A DNA stretch of 64,000 nucleotides from Methylophilus methylotrophus DSM 46235 = ATCC 53528 (GTDB lineage: Bacteria; Pseudomonadota; Gammaproteobacteria; Burkholderiales; Methylophilaceae): positions 1 through 64,000 of the forward strand of contig NZ_KB905143.1 in assembly GCF_000378225.1 (NCBI RefSeq), given 5' to 3'. Positions 21,021 through 30,668 of the stretch are shown here, piece by piece. The translations under genes and the position numbers were made by a program. The number at the start of each line of letters is the position of its first letter. The first letter of the stretch is position 1. Under the pieces are notes generated by a model. That model saw only the letters and a list, made by a program, of their open reading frames with translations, did not search any database and was not told where the DNA came from.

Positions 21021-21057
21021 CAAAAAAACGAAGCCCCACCTCGTCAGAGCTGGGGCT
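21021..21057 (-). terminator. Intrinsic terminator after mlaB
   Basis: AGCCCCA/TGGGGCT stem with a 12-nt loop, followed on the minus strand by TCG and seven T residues, about 20 nt past the mlaB stop. It ends the mlaFEDCB transcript. Confidence 0.75.
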
Positions 21058-21075
21058 GTTCGACTTGATTTTCAA

Positions 21076-21402
21076 CTAATTCAACAGAAATTCGTCAACA
21101 CCATAAAGCTGCATCAGACTTCGCAGATTGTCAGGCACCCCAATCACCGACACTTGACTGGCTTGCGCCTGCTGGTGGTTTAACTGCCGCTGAATTTCCA
21201 GGATCAGGCTAACAGCTACCGTATCAACCTCATCTACCTTGGAAAAATCCAGGGACAATGGTGACTCAAGCCGTATCGATTGCAACTGATTCAGAGTTTC
21301 ACTGATGTTACCAATCAGTAAATTACCACTAAAGTGCAATGTATTCTGATCTTGCTTGATTTGAGCCACGAACTTCTCCGGTGTTTTTGATGCCGCTAAC
21401 AT
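21076..21402 (-). CDS. mlaB: STAS-domain protein MlaB
   Basis: MlaB is the small STAS-fold subunit that stabilises the MlaF ATPase in the phospholipid transporter. The 108 residues end in a typical STAS arrangement (PLSLDFSKVDEVDTVAVSLI). In this family the Thr of the DTVA loop corresponds to a residue needed for activity. Its start shares one base with the mlaC stop. It is last in mlaFEDCB, as in E. coli. Confidence 0.9.
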   Translation of the reverse strand: MLAASKTPEKFVAQIKQDQNTLHFSGNLLIGNISETLNQLQSIRLESPLSLDFSKVDEVDTVAVSLILEIQRQLNHQQAQASQVSVIGVPDNLRSLMQLYGVDEFLLN

Positions 21403-22004
21403 TACTTGCCGGTTGCTGCTTTGTTTTTATCGGCCAGTTTCTTGGTCAAACTGTCCAAGCCATTCTGGCGAATTTCCTGTGCAAACTGGCTACGGTAGTT
21501 CGTTACGAGACTCACACCTTCAATGACGATATCATAGACTTTCCAGTCTTCACCTTTTTTACCCAAAGTGTAATCTACGGCAATCGGGTCACCGCCTGGT
21601 TGTTGAATCGCTGTTTTCACCGTGGCAGATTCTGCACTGGCCTCCATACGGAAAGGCTTGTATTCAATTACCTGGTTTTTATATTTGGACAGCGCAGTTG
21701 CATAGGTGCGCAGCAACAATGTCTTGAACTCTGCCTGAAATGCGGTTTTTTGCTCTGGTGTCGCATTGGTCCAGTTTTTACCCAATACTAACCGGGCAAC
21801 TTTTTCAAAGTCAAAGTTAGGCAGGATTTTTTCTTCTGCTAGGGCGAAAATCTTTTGCTGGTTGCCAGCCTGGATATCTTTGTCATTTTTAATGACTTCT
21901 ATCACATCGTCAGCTGTTTTTTTCACCAACTGATCTGGCGTCATACCCGCCATCGCCACACTGCTTACCAGCCACATGGCAACTGCCATCCACCATTTTT
22001 TCAT
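21402..22004 (-). CDS. mlaC: Phospholipid-binding protein MlaC
   Basis: MlaC is the periplasmic shuttle that carries phospholipids between the outer-membrane MlaA complex and MlaFEDB. A signal peptide (WWMAVAMWLVSSVAMAG) is followed by the family core PNFDFEKVARLVLGKNW, KTLLLRTYATALSKYKN and VDYTLGKKGEDWKVYDIVIEG, with the ending SLTKKLADKN. I chose the ATG at 22004 (200 residues) after GGGAAAGTG; a GTG one codon upstream is the alternative. Confidence 0.94.
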   Translation of the reverse strand: MKKWWMAVAMWLVSSVAMAGMTPDQLVKKTADDVIEVIKNDKDIQAGNQQKIFALAEEKILPNFDFEKVARLVLGKNWTNATPEQKTAFQAEFKTLLLRTYATALSKYKNQVIEYKPFRMEASAESATVKTAIQQPGGDPIAVDYTLGKKGEDWKVYDIVIEGVSLVTNYRSQFAQEIRQNGLDSLTKKLADKNKAATGK

Positions 22005-22030
22005 CACTTTCCCTTTACCAATTTGGTTAG

Positions 22031-22570
22031 TTATTTACCAATTTTGTCCAATGGACTGGCATCTAACGCATCAGCACCGGATTCGGTTGATGCTGTTTTA
22101 CTCGATTTATCGTCACCTTCAGTCGCCTTGCTGTAAAGGAACTGGCTAATCAGTTTTTCCAGCACTACGGCATCCTGAGTTTGAGAAATCTTGTCACCAT
22201 TTTTCAGGTTAGTCTCATCTCCACCAGCCTCCAGACCAATATATTGCTCACCCAACAGGCCTGCAGTATAAATATTGGCAAAGGTATCTTTTGGAAAGTT
22301 GTAACGCTTGTCTATATTCAGACTCACAACGGCCTCATAAGTTTTGGCATCAAAGCCAATATCTCCCACGCGGCCGACCACGACACCTGCACTTTTCACT
22401 GGTGCGCGAGGTTTAAGACCACCAATATTCTCAAAGTTCGCGGTGACCATATACGTGTCACCAAGATTGCTGGTAGTCAGGTTACCGACTTTCATCGCCA
22501 GCCCTAGTAAAGCGGCCAATCCCAAAGCGACAAAAATGCCCACCCATAAATCTATTGTTGTTCTTTCCAT
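22031..22570 (-). CDS. mlaD: MCE-domain protein MlaD
   Basis: MlaD is an inner-membrane-anchored MCE protein that forms a hexameric lipid channel. The N-terminal anchor (LWVGIFVALGLAALLGLAMK) is followed by the MCE domain (ENIGGLKPRAPVKSAGVVVG, LLGEQYIGLEAGGDE). The C-terminal tail is low-complexity. At 179 residues it is slightly longer than some orthologues because of that Ser/Asp tail. It sits between mlaE and mlaC. Confidence 0.95.
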   Translation of the reverse strand: MERTTIDLWVGIFVALGLAALLGLAMKVGNLTTSNLGDTYMVTANFENIGGLKPRAPVKSAGVVVGRVGDIGFDAKTYEAVVSLNIDKRYNFPKDTFANIYTAGLLGEQYIGLEAGGDETNLKNGDKISQTQDAVVLEKLISQFLYSKATEGDDKSSKTASTESGADALDASPLDKIGK

Positions 22571-22596
22571 TATTAATTCCCCGTAAATTCCTGATG

Positions 22597-23391
22597 CTAA
22601 ACCGCGATCATGAACGACGTTAATATAAAATCCAGCCCCAGCACAGCCAGCGAGGAAGTGACGACTGTGCGCGTTGTGGCACGACTCACACCTTCTGCCG
22701 TCGGTGGCGCATCATACCCTTCAAACAAGGCAATCATGGTACAGGCCACGCCAAATACCAAGCTTTTGAACACCCCATTCAAAATATCGTATTCCCAATC
22801 TACATTGGCCTGCATTTGCGACCAGAAGGCCCCGGCATCTACGCCGATCAAGGGCACTGCCACCAGGTAGCCGCCGAGTATCCCCACCATAGAGAACAAA
22901 GTAGCCAGCACGGGCATGGCAATCACCCCGGCCCAGAAACGTGGTGCAATCACACGTGCAATCGGGCTCACAGCCATCATTTCCATGGCCGACAATTGCT
23001 CGGTGGCTTTCATCAGGCCAATTTCTGCGGTAATTGCAGTACCCGCGCGGCCAGCAAACAACAGCGCAGTGACGACAGGACCCAGCTCACGCACCAGCGC
23101 CAACGCCACCAGCACGCCAATCGCTTCAGAAGAACCATATTTTTGTAGCGTATGGTAGCCCTGCAAAGCCAACACCATGCCGACAAAGAATGCTGATACA
23201 AGGATGATGATCAGTGACATTACGCCCGTGAAATATACTTCACGTATGGTTAACCGGAAGCGGCGGAAGCTTTCACCTGACGAGATCAGCGTGAGCCCAA
23301 ATAAACGGGCACCCGCGCCAAGACGCCAGATTTTATTGATACAACCTGCACCCAGCCTGGAAAACAGGCGCTTGAGTTTATGCAAAACCAT
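22597..23391 (-). CDS. mlaE: Phospholipid ABC transporter permease MlaE
   Basis: A 264-residue membrane permease of the Mla transporter. Multiple hydrophobic helices are seen, with the family-typical stretch [38 protein letters not shown], and [19 protein letters not shown]. The end [16 protein letters not shown]-type segment is also normal. Its start shares one base with the mlaF stop. Confidence 0.95.
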   Translation of the reverse strand: MVLHKLKRLFSRLGAGCINKIWRLGAGARLFGLTLISSGESFRRFRLTIREVYFTGVMSLIIILVSAFFVGMVLALQGYHTLQKYGSSEAIGVLVALALVRELGPVVTALLFAGRAGTAITAEIGLMKATEQLSAMEMMAVSPIARVIAPRFWAGVIAMPVLATLFSMVGILGGYLVAVPLIGVDAGAFWSQMQANVDWEYDILNGVFKSLVFGVACTMIALFEGYDAPPTAEGVSRATTRTVVTSSLAVLGLDFILTSFMIAV

Positions 23392-24194
23392 TAGCGTGCA
23401 CCCCGCAACAAACTGGCGTGGTATTCAGGCGCAGCATAATGAAATGGAACAGGTCCGTCTTTCTCACCGTGTACAAACTGGTGTATGAAAGGTAATTCTG
23501 ATTGGCGCAAGTCATCAGGCGTACCTTCTGCCGCGACCACCCCGTCAGCCACAAAGTAGACGTAGTCTGCAAACTGGAAGGTCTCTTCAACGTCATGCGT
23601 CACGATAATGGAGGTAGCGCCCAAGACATCATTCAAGCTACGGATTAAATCGCAAATCACGGCCATGGAAATGGGGTCCAGCCCAGCAAAGGGCTCGTCA
23701 TACATGATAATACTGGGGTCAAGTGCAATCGCGCGCGCCAGGGCTACGCGCCTGGCCATCCCACCGGACAACTCAGTTGGCATCAAGGCATGTGCGCCGC
23801 GCAAACCGACTGCGTTCAATTTCATCAGCACCAGATCACGGATCATGCTCTCAGGCAAACTGGTATGCTCGCGCATGGGGAAGGCCACGTTTTCGTATAC
23901 AGACAAATCGGTAAACAAGGCCCCATGCTGGAACAGCATCCCCATTTTACGGCGCAAGCGGTAAATACCTTCACGATCTTGCTCGTGGACGATTTCACCA
24001 CAGACATTTACCCGACCCTTGTTCGGTTTAAGTTGCCCGCCTATCAGGCGCAGCAAGGTGGTTTTGCCGCTACCACTCCCCCCCATAATGGCCACTACCT
24101 TGCCTTTAGGAAAGGTCATATTGATGCCTTTATGCAACAATCGGCCCTTGTACCCGAAAGACAGGTCCTGAATTTCTACAATTGCGTTTGCCAT
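23391..24194 (-). CDS. mlaF: Phospholipid ABC transporter ATPase MlaF
   Basis: A 267-residue ABC ATPase. Walker A is GGSGSGKTT, the signature [20 protein letters not shown], Walker [14 protein letters not shown] and the switch His in [29 protein letters not shown] is typical of the MlaF/MCE-linked branch. It is the first gene of mlaFEDCB, which maintains outer-membrane lipid asymmetry. Confidence 0.96.
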   Translation of the reverse strand: MANAIVEIQDLSFGYKGRLLHKGINMTFPKGKVVAIMGGSGSGKTTLLRLIGGQLKPNKGRVNVCGEIVHEQDREGIYRLRRKMGMLFQHGALFTDLSVYENVAFPMREHTSLPESMIRDLVLMKLNAVGLRGAHALMPTELSGGMARRVALARAIALDPSIIMYDEPFAGLDPISMAVICDLIRSLNDVLGATSIIVTHDVEETFQFADYVYFVADGVVAAEGTPDDLRQSELPFIHQFVHGEKDGPVPFHYAAPEYHASLLRGAR

Positions 24195-24271
24195 AAGAAA
24201 TGGTTGATTTAAAACGGCTCTTATTCTAAAGCAGAATGGAGTTAAATGAGTGTATGTATCTTTTATAAAAC

Positions 24272-24298
24272 AAAAAGCCTGAGAAACCAGGCCTTTTG
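24272..24298 (-). terminator. Intrinsic terminator after the prepilin gene
   Basis: GCCTG/CAGGC stem with flanking A/T runs (AAAAAGCCTG ... CAGGCCTTTTG), 26 nt beyond the prepilin stop on the minus strand. It separates the prepilin gene from mlaF. Confidence 0.7.
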
Positions 24299-24323
24299 TT
24301 ACAAATTTATGTTGTATTCTACA

Positions 24324-24965
24324 CTAAAAACTCATGCAAACTAAGTAAGGCGTCCCCGCAACAGGCGCTGCCTCTCCCACTCCCGGCGTGCCATTGACCA
24401 ATATGCGCATCGCGCCACTATTGCCTGCACCATCATCAAGCAGTGTATCAAGTTGTAGCGCATAGCGCCCTAGTATCCCGTCCGAACACATGGCGTGGGC
24501 ACTATTAAATGTATTGGCCGTCACAGCAGTCAGTGCAGTGGTGCTGGTAAGCCCGAGCTGCCCCCCTTCGCTATTGCGGGGAACATATTGTGCACTAGCA
24601 ACATCGGTCGCGCCTGTCGCTAAACCCGCTAAGCGCAAATGCTGCCACAACAAAAAAGATTCATCTGTATTGGTCGTAGAATTCCAATCACCTTGAACAA
24701 GACCGTTCTGAATATGATTATTAGTGGTAGCATTTGTGCCGCCTGTAAGATGTGTATTAGCTGCATGATCATCACCGGGTAACGCACGGAATCTGTCCTG
24801 ATATCCATAAAAATAGGCAGGAATATTCCGGAAATCACTCGCCAGACTTTTTACTTTTGCATTCGCAATCAACTCCTGACCACGCATCACACCAGCCAAC
24901 AGCAAGCCTGCAATCACCAGCACAATAGCCAATTCAATTAAACTAAATCCCAGCTCCTTTTTCAT
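24324..24965 (-). CDS. Orphan type IV-like prepilin / pseudopilin
   Basis: A 213-residue protein with a class III signal: the leader MKKELG is followed by FSLIELAIVLVIAGLLLAGV, with Glu at mature position 5. A prepilin peptidase should cut and methylate it. The remainder (for example NIPAYFYGYQDRFRALPGDD, and a Gly/Thr/Asn-rich middle) resembles secreted pseudopilin-like proteins with a PGDD element. It stands alone between mlaF and ccsB with terminators on both sides, and no pilus or secretion genes are nearby. The function is unknown; a minor pilin or surface subunit is likely. Confidence 0.85.
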   Translation of the reverse strand: MKKELGFSLIELAIVLVIAGLLLAGVMRGQELIANAKVKSLASDFRNIPAYFYGYQDRFRALPGDDHAANTHLTGGTNATTNNHIQNGLVQGDWNSTTNTDESFLLWQHLRLAGLATGATDVASAQYVPRNSEGGQLGLTSTTALTAVTANTFNSAHAMCSDGILGRYALQLDTLLDDGAGNSGAMRILVNGTPGVGEAAPVAGTPYLVCMSF

Positions 24966-25112
24966 ATCGAATTCCCCTTAGTATTTACGTAATAAAAATA
25001 TAACTTCCGCCCCCAGCTTCCAATTCAGGCGAAAGCCGCTGAACCAGCGCAAACAATATTAACACTAATTAATAAATATTAATATTTACAAAGACGGGAA
25101 GAGGGAACGAGA

Positions 25113-25150
25113 CGAAAAAAAACGGGCGGATACCTATGCATCCGCCCGTT
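25113..25150 (-). terminator. Strong intrinsic terminator after ccsB
   Basis: AACGGGCGGAT/ATCCGCCCGTT, an 11-bp perfect stem with an 8-nt loop, followed on the minus strand by eight T residues, 23 nt after the ccsB stop. Confidence 0.9.
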
Positions 25151-25173
25151 CAAGGAAAATATTTTTTTGTTAC

Positions 25174-26316
25174 TTACAAGGTGCCGTAAGAATGCAGCCC
25201 ACTCAGGAACATATTCACCCCCAAGAAAGCAAAAGTGGTGACTAGCAAACCAACCAGCGCCCACCAGGCCAACACCGAACCGCGCAAGCCCTTCATTAAA
25301 CGCAAATGCAACCAGGCAGCGTAGTTAAGCCACACAATCAGGGCCCAGGTTTCCTTGGGGTCCCAGGACCAGTAACCGCCCCAAGCCTCAGCCGCCCACA
25401 TCGCACCCAGGATGGTTGCGATGGTAAAGAAGGCAAAGCCGATGGCAATTGCCTTATACATTAGGTCATCCAGCACATGCAACGCTGGCAGACGGCTGGC
25501 CAGCACCCCACGCTTAGCCAGCAGATAAGCCCCCGCAACCATGGCTGCCAGCGAAAATGAGCCATAGCCAATGAAATTGGCCGGTACATGTATCTTCATC
25601 CAGTAACTTTGCAGGGCAGGCACCAATGGCTGGATTTCGTTGGCGTGCCGGTCGAAGGTATACCAGAGGATAAAACCCACTGCGGCATTGATCACCACCA
25701 GGACAAACCCGCCCAACTGACGTGTATTGAACAGTTTTTCATAATGCAGGTACAACAGGGATGTGATCAGGCAAAAAAGTATAAAGACTTCGTACAGATT
25801 GCTGATAGGGATATGGCCCACATCGGGTGCAATCAGGTAAGACTCATACCAGCGCACCATCAGCCCAACAAAACCGAACAAGGTCGCGGCCCACGTCAGG
25901 GCAGAAGCCACTTTCGCAGTAAAAGCGGACTTCTGAAACAATGCTAGCCAATAAGTGAGCATCGCCAATACAAACAGTACATTCATCCACATTACTGCAG
26001 ACTGACTGGCAAGCAAGAACTTAAGCAGGAAACGCTGACTACCATTGGCGAGATCCCCCTGATAGCTATATACCGCCAGCAAACTGAGTATCGCCACACC
26101 CAGCACCAATCGCGCAACCGCCGTCCAGCGCCAACCCATGTAGCTAAACAAAGCAACCGCACCAAACAGGAAGCTGACTTCATAGACGTCCATAAAGCTC
26201 GCGTACCGCTGGTAAGAGAATATCCCTCCCGCCAACAGTAACACTGCATATATCCAGTCAAACTTGCTCAATGATTGCCAAAACGATGTTGGCTTTACTG
26301 ATAAAGATGTATTCAT
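25174..26316 (-). CDS. ccsB: System II cytochrome c biogenesis protein CcsB/CcsA type
   Basis: The heme-handling membrane protein of the ResBC (system II) cytochrome c synthase. The 380 residues contain about eight membrane helices and the tryptophan-rich heme-binding WWD motif AEAWGGYWSWDPKETWAL, followed by the conserved WLNYAAWLHLRL. It is immediately downstream of resB (21 nt), giving the resB-ccsB pair that attaches heme to cytochromes such as PetC and the c4 protein in this window. Naming varies (CcsA, ResC, CcsB). Confidence 0.94.
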   Translation of the reverse strand: MNTSLSVKPTSFWQSLSKFDWIYAVLLLAGGIFSYQRYASFMDVYEVSFLFGAVALFSYMGWRWTAVARLVLGVAILSLLAVYSYQGDLANGSQRFLLKFLLASQSAVMWMNVLFVLAMLTYWLALFQKSAFTAKVASALTWAATLFGFVGLMVRWYESYLIAPDVGHIPISNLYEVFILFCLITSLLYLHYEKLFNTRQLGGFVLVVINAAVGFILWYTFDRHANEIQPLVPALQSYWMKIHVPANFIGYGSFSLAAMVAGAYLLAKRGVLASRLPALHVLDDLMYKAIAIGFAFFTIATILGAMWAAEAWGGYWSWDPKETWALIVWLNYAAWLHLRLMKGLRGSVLAWWALVGLLVTTFAFLGVNMFLSGLHSYGTL

Positions 26317-26337
26317 TACATTCCCCTCTTCATTCCG

Positions 26338-28311
26338 TCAGGCGGATGGTGTTGTTTGCAACACGCTAGCCAGTTGCTGCTGCATACGCGCAAAGTCCTG
26401 ATCCAGATCCATATTCTTACGGTTAGACGACATTGCCAGCAAGACTTCCTGCTGTGCAGGTTTGATCAATAACCAGACGCGACGTTCCTTAATGTAGAAC
26501 ATGGCGAAGATCCCCAGCACCAGCATGACCGAACCCAAATACACCCAATTTTGCCCAGGTGAACGGGTGAGCTGGAAGCCACTAGCCTGCTTCAAAGTGT
26601 AATCCTTTAACTGAAAATAATACGGTGTGCCATAAAAAAACAAATCATTCATGGCATTGAGACTATCCTGCACAAAGGCCACCGTTGCTTCATTCTCAGG
26701 AGCCGGGGGCAGTTGACGCTGGGCACGGCTCATCTGATAGCCCTGCAAGGCTGCCCGGTTGAGTAGTTTCAGGTAGGTTTGTGCTGCTTGTTCACGCTGA
26801 TCTTTTGGCACAGCGCTTTCAATAATGCGCGACAACTCACTGTAACCACCTTGCTTAAACGTCAGCAGCAAATGTTGCAGGCTTTGTTCAAACTGCGCCT
26901 TCAATGATGCATTATCACCTGGCATTTGCTTGGCTACCTGGCTGGCAATGTTGGCAATCTCCTGGTCATTCCGCAACATCTGGCGCAGGTGCATAAAACC
27001 CGTGATTTCCATTTCATCATCTGCCGGAATGCGTAGATACTTGAATTCATCTTGTACCGTCTCACGCATGCCTGAGACAAAATAGGCACGACCATCCAGT
27101 TGCAGTGGCTGCATATAATTCACATACTCACGTGCCTGACCGCTGGCATTACGCAATTTCAATGTCGTGTTAGGGCCAACATTATGTGGCTTGCCTTTAC
27201 CGTCGGGAGACAGGTTCAGGATGTTAAACTGGCGGAATTCGTTAAACTCCACCGTCATTTTCTGCGCACCGTCACCCAGGGAGCCTTTTTGCAGGATCAC
27301 GCCGTCAATATCAAATCCATCCGACTTAGCAGCGGATAAATCCCACAGTTTGAATTTGAGTTGCGAACCACCATCCTGAAAGTCAGACTGGTAAATGGCA
27401 ATACCTTTGTAAATGTATGGATGGTTAACCCGTATCGTCGCCGCAATCGGCTTAGTCAATTCAGGATCGGTAATTTCAATATCGCTCTCAAACGACTTTG
27501 GCATCCCGGTGGCATAATGCTCAATACGAAAATCCTTGAGCGCTACGGTGAAGGGCAGGTCTTGCACCAAATAGCCATCACGCACCCGCACAAAGGCCAC
27601 GTTATCCCGCTCACCTTCCGGCAAAGTCATATTGGCACGAAACGACAGGTTATTGACACCCAGACGGCTTTCAGCCGGTACTTTGCGCGAAGAAATATCG
27701 CGGGTTTCGACTTTCTTCAAGCCCAGTAGCTCCTGGACCTTGAATGGCAAATTGCCATCCAGCAAACCACCGAAACAGATCACAACAATAGCAACATGAG
27801 TAAAGATATACCCCAGGCGCTGATGGGTGCCCAGTTTTGCAGCGATCAGCATATCGCCATTGCCCTGCTGCTGGGTCTTGAAACGGTAGCGCTCTGAGGT
27901 TAAAAACGCGCCTAACTTCTCTTGCAAAATGGCAGGAGATTGCTGCGCAGGCACGCTGGCCTGATGGCTGAACAAACGCAGTGACTTTTCGGTGGCATTT
28001 TCTTTGTAGACTTGCCACTCCTTGATCATGAGCGGTGCATTACGGATCACACACAAGGTGGTCGAAATCACCAGGAACAACAAAATCACCAGGAACCAGG
28101 CCGCATGATAAACATCCAGCAAGCCCAGCATTTCAAACATCTCAAACCAGAACTGACCAAACTTGACGATGTAATTGGTATAGGGCTCGTTTTGCTTGAG
28201 CACCGTACCAATAATCGAAGCAATGCCCAACAGCGTTAACAGGCTGACTGCAAAGCGCATGGAACTCAGTAGCTCATAAACACGCTGCGACAAGGAAACG
28301 GGTGTTTTCAA
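26338..28311 (-). CDS. resB: System II cytochrome c biogenesis protein ResB
   Basis: ResB works with the WWD protein to hold apocytochrome c and deliver heme. The 657 residues begin with LLSSMRFAVSLLTLLGIASI and GTVLKQNEPYTNY, typical of proteobacterial ResB. Hydrophobic helices are at the N-terminus, near residue 170 and near the C-terminus, around a large periplasmic domain (RVNHPYIYKGIAIYQSDFQD). The reading frame starts with TTG at 28311 after AGAGAATGTT; an internal ATG 17 codons in is less likely because it would cut the conserved helix. Confidence 0.92.
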   Translation of the reverse strand: MKTPVSLSQRVYELLSSMRFAVSLLTLLGIASIIGTVLKQNEPYTNYIVKFGQFWFEMFEMLGLLDVYHAAWFLVILLFLVISTTLCVIRNAPLMIKEWQVYKENATEKSLRLFSHQASVPAQQSPAILQEKLGAFLTSERYRFKTQQQGNGDMLIAAKLGTHQRLGYIFTHVAIVVICFGGLLDGNLPFKVQELLGLKKVETRDISSRKVPAESRLGVNNLSFRANMTLPEGERDNVAFVRVRDGYLVQDLPFTVALKDFRIEHYATGMPKSFESDIEITDPELTKPIAATIRVNHPYIYKGIAIYQSDFQDGGSQLKFKLWDLSAAKSDGFDIDGVILQKGSLGDGAQKMTVEFNEFRQFNILNLSPDGKGKPHNVGPNTTLKLRNASGQAREYVNYMQPLQLDGRAYFVSGMRETVQDEFKYLRIPADDEMEITGFMHLRQMLRNDQEIANIASQVAKQMPGDNASLKAQFEQSLQHLLLTFKQGGYSELSRIIESAVPKDQREQAAQTYLKLLNRAALQGYQMSRAQRQLPPAPENEATVAFVQDSLNAMNDLFFYGTPYYFQLKDYTLKQASGFQLTRSPGQNWVYLGSVMLVLGIFAMFYIKERRVWLLIKPAQQEVLLAMSSNRKNMDLDQDFARMQQQLASVLQTTPSA

Positions 28312-28432
28312 AACATTCTCTTCAAAATGGATAGATAAGGTTAAACCAGTTTTTGTTAGCCTTGCATCACACTAACGCCAGGTGCGCACATGTGGACGAC
28401 ATCCGTAGCAAAAGGTTGCATGGCCAACCAGT

Positions 28433-28460
28433 AAAAAAGGTGGCCGCAGCCACCTTTTTT
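28433..28460 (-). terminator. Intrinsic terminator after the cytochrome c4 gene
   Basis: GGTGGC/GCCACC with loop CGCA flanked by six A and six T residues, 14 nt beyond the cytochrome c4 stop on the minus strand. Confidence 0.88.
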
Positions 28461-28473
28461 GCTTTCAACCGAA

Positions 28474-29106
28474 TTAACGAAGGCCTTGAATATAGTCTGC
28501 CACTGCCTGCATTTCAGCATCACTCATTTTTGCAGCAATGGTCATCATCATCGGCGCATTGGCACGCTCACCGGTGCGGAAGATTCTTAACTGTTGCAAG
28601 GTGTAATCGCTATGCTGACCAGCCAGGCGTGGAAACTGTTTTGGCAAACCGGCACCGGTTGCGCCATGACAAGCTGCACAAGCAGGCACTTGGGTAGCTG
28701 CTATGCCACCACGGTAAATTTTCTCACCCAGCGAACCTTTACCATTACTTTTCGCCTTGGCCAGTTTGATACTCTGGCTGGAGAAATATTTCGCCAAGCC
28801 TTCCATGTCTTCCTGGCTCAAGGCACCGGCAATCCCACCCATCACGGCGTTGGCTCGGGTGCCCTCTTTAAAATTGGTCAGCTGTTTGAGCAGATACTCG
28901 GGATGCTGACCGGCAAGTTTTGGATTGGTGGTAATCACACTGTTACCGTCTGCGCCATGACAGGCCGCACAGACATTTTGCACAATCTTCTCCGGACCAT
29001 TGACCACTGGCGCGGCTTCCGCTGAGGCAGCTTCCTCAGCAAATACTGGTTGCACACCCATGGCAAACAGTACAAACAATCCTGCTTTAAAACTATTCAA
29101 CATCAT
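28474..29106 (-). CDS. Diheme cytochrome c4
   Basis: A periplasmic class I diheme cytochrome of the c4 type, which carries electrons from bc1 to terminal oxidases. After a signal peptide (FKAGLFVLFAMGVQPVFA) there are two similar halves, each with CAACHGA. The ligand Met of each half is likely in NAVMGGIAG and NAPMMMTIAA, and KLAGQHPEYLLKQL / RLAGQHSDYTLQQL show the internal duplication. I chose the ATG pair at 29106/29103; the frame is open further upstream but without support. It precedes resB-ccsB, its maturation machinery. Confidence 0.93.
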   Translation of the reverse strand: MMLNSFKAGLFVLFAMGVQPVFAEEAASAEAAPVVNGPEKIVQNVCAACHGADGNSVITTNPKLAGQHPEYLLKQLTNFKEGTRANAVMGGIAGALSQEDMEGLAKYFSSQSIKLAKAKSNGKGSLGEKIYRGGIAATQVPACAACHGATGAGLPKQFPRLAGQHSDYTLQQLRIFRTGERANAPMMMTIAAKMSDAEMQAVADYIQGLR

Positions 29107-29216
29107 TCTCAATGCCCCAACATTTTTATTCGGCGTCATTTTATCAAACAAACCTTGTTCGTGATAGCATGCACAGCTGAATAGTCCATAAAACCTTGAG
29201 GCAACTCAACTCCATC

Positions 29217-29852
29217 ATGCCAGTTTTCCAAAACGCCCGCTTTCACTTATCGGCACACCACCTCAGAGATTTACCGCCAGCCAGCGGAATTGAAGTCGCA
29301 TTTGCCGGACGCTCAAATGCGGGTAAATCCAGTGCGTTGAACACTTTAGCCAATCACAACCGCCTGGCATTCGTCAGTAAACAGCCCGGCCGTACACAAT
29401 TGATTAACTTTTTCACGCTAGGGGATGACAGACACCTGGTGGACTTACCTGGGTATGGCTACGCAAAAGTCCCAGAAGCAATGCGCGCGCATTGGCAAAC
29501 CGTGCTTTCACGCTACCTGAGTGAGCGGCAAAGCCTTGCAGGATTGGTATTGGTCATGGACAGCCGCCACCCGCTGACACCTCTGGATAGGCAGATGCTG
29601 GACTGGTTTTGCCCCTCAGGCAAACCCGTGCATGTATTGCTGACCAAAAGTGACAAGCTTTCTCGCAGCGAATCGTCCATCACCCTCGGCAAAGTGCGCA
29701 AGGAACTCCATAGCGGCTGGGGGGATAAGATCACGGTGCAACTTTTCTCCAGCCTGAAGAAACAAGGTGTGGACGAAGCAGAAAAAGTCCTAGGCGAATG
29801 GTTTTTCGGTAATGAGGCCGGGATGCCAGACGAAACCGCTCTTACCGAATAA
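29217..29852 (+). CDS. engB: Ribosome biogenesis GTPase EngB/YsxC
   Basis: An essential GTPase for 50S subunit assembly. The 211-residue product shows G1 [10 protein letters not shown]2 region [11 protein letters not shown]3 DLPGYGYA, the conserved [14 protein letters not shown] and G4 LLTKSDKL. I chose the ATG at 29217 ([12 protein letters not shown]) because family members start just before this segment; a TTG seven codons upstream only extends the frame. It is divergent from the cytochrome c4 gene and convergent with trmB. Confidence 0.96.
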   Translation: MPVFQNARFHLSAHHLRDLPPASGIEVAFAGRSNAGKSSALNTLANHNRLAFVSKQPGRTQLINFFTLGDDRHLVDLPGYGYAKVPEAMRAHWQTVLSRYLSERQSLAGLVLVMDSRHPLTPLDRQMLDWFCPSGKPVHVLLTKSDKLSRSESSITLGKVRKELHSGWGDKITVQLFSSLKKQGVDEAEKVLGEWFFGNEAGMPDETALTE

Positions 29853-29878
29853 AAAAGCAGATCGAAGTCTGCTTTTTT
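29851..29878. terminator. Bidirectional terminator between engB and trmB
   Basis: AAAAAAGCAGA/TCTGCTTTTTT with a 6-nt loop, overlapping the engB stop and 19 nt from the trmB stop. The A and T runs on the two sides let it serve both convergent genes. Confidence 0.88.
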
Positions 29879-29896
29879 ATTTTTCAAAGTTCGCCA

Positions 29897-30607
29897 TCAA
29901 ACCCGCTTAAACACCAAATCCCAAACACCATGACCTAACTTCAGGCCACGGTTTTCAAACTTGGTCAGTGGGCGATAGGCAGGTTTTTCAGCGTAATCTA
30001 CAGCCGTATTTTGCAATTGCGGCTCACCTTGCAACACCTCCAACACCCATTCAGCATACTCCTGCCAGTCAGTTGCCACATGAATGTAAGCGCCCGCTCT
30101 CAACTTGGAGCATAACAGCTTCACAAACTCAGCCTGAATTAAGCGGCGCTTGTGATGCCGTTTTTTATGCCAAGGATCCGGGAAGAAAATATGTACGCCA
30201 TCAAGCGAGGCATCTGCCAGCATATTCTGCAGCACCTCGACGGCGTCGTGCTGGATGATGCGGATATTCCTGATACCACTTTCTTGCATCAATTTAAGCA
30301 AGCTACCGACGCCTGGCGTATGCACTTCTACAGCCAAAAAATCACAGTCCGGCAAAGTCTGTGCAATCTTTGCCGTAGCATCACCCATGCCAAACCCGAT
30401 TTCCAGGATTTTCTTGCTATCGCTACGGCCAAAAGCCTGATTCAAGTCCAGTGGCTGGTCAAGGTATTCGATACCGAAGCTTGGCCATGCCGTTTGCAAT
30501 GCACGTTCCTGGCCTTTGGTCAATCGTCCCTGACGCAATACGAAACTGCGGATGCGTCGTTGATAAGGTGCTTCAGAAGACTCTGAGTTGATATCTATTT
30601 CTGTCAT
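29897..30607 (-). CDS. trmB: tRNA (guanine-N7-)-methyltransferase
   Basis: TrmB methylates G46 in the variable loop of tRNAs. The 236-residue product has the SAM-binding [16 protein letters not shown], the [11 protein letters not shown] and [19 protein letters not shown] segments that define the family, and C-terminal [16 protein letters not shown] chose the ATG at 30607 (MTEIDINSE); an earlier frame extension to 30616 (GTG/ATG MRP) is possible but less likely. Confidence 0.95.
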   Translation of the reverse strand: MTEIDINSESSEAPYQRRIRSFVLRQGRLTKGQERALQTAWPSFGIEYLDQPLDLNQAFGRSDSKKILEIGFGMGDATAKIAQTLPDCDFLAVEVHTPGVGSLLKLMQESGIRNIRIIQHDAVEVLQNMLADASLDGVHIFFPDPWHKKRHHKRRLIQAEFVKLLCSKLRAGAYIHVATDWQEYAEWVLEVLQGEPQLQNTAVDYAEKPAYRPLTKFENRGLKLGHGVWDLVFKRV

Positions 30608-30668
30608 GGGGCGCATTATACTTTAAGAGCACATAATTACTGTGTATCGGGTTGGACGCAGACTTTCT

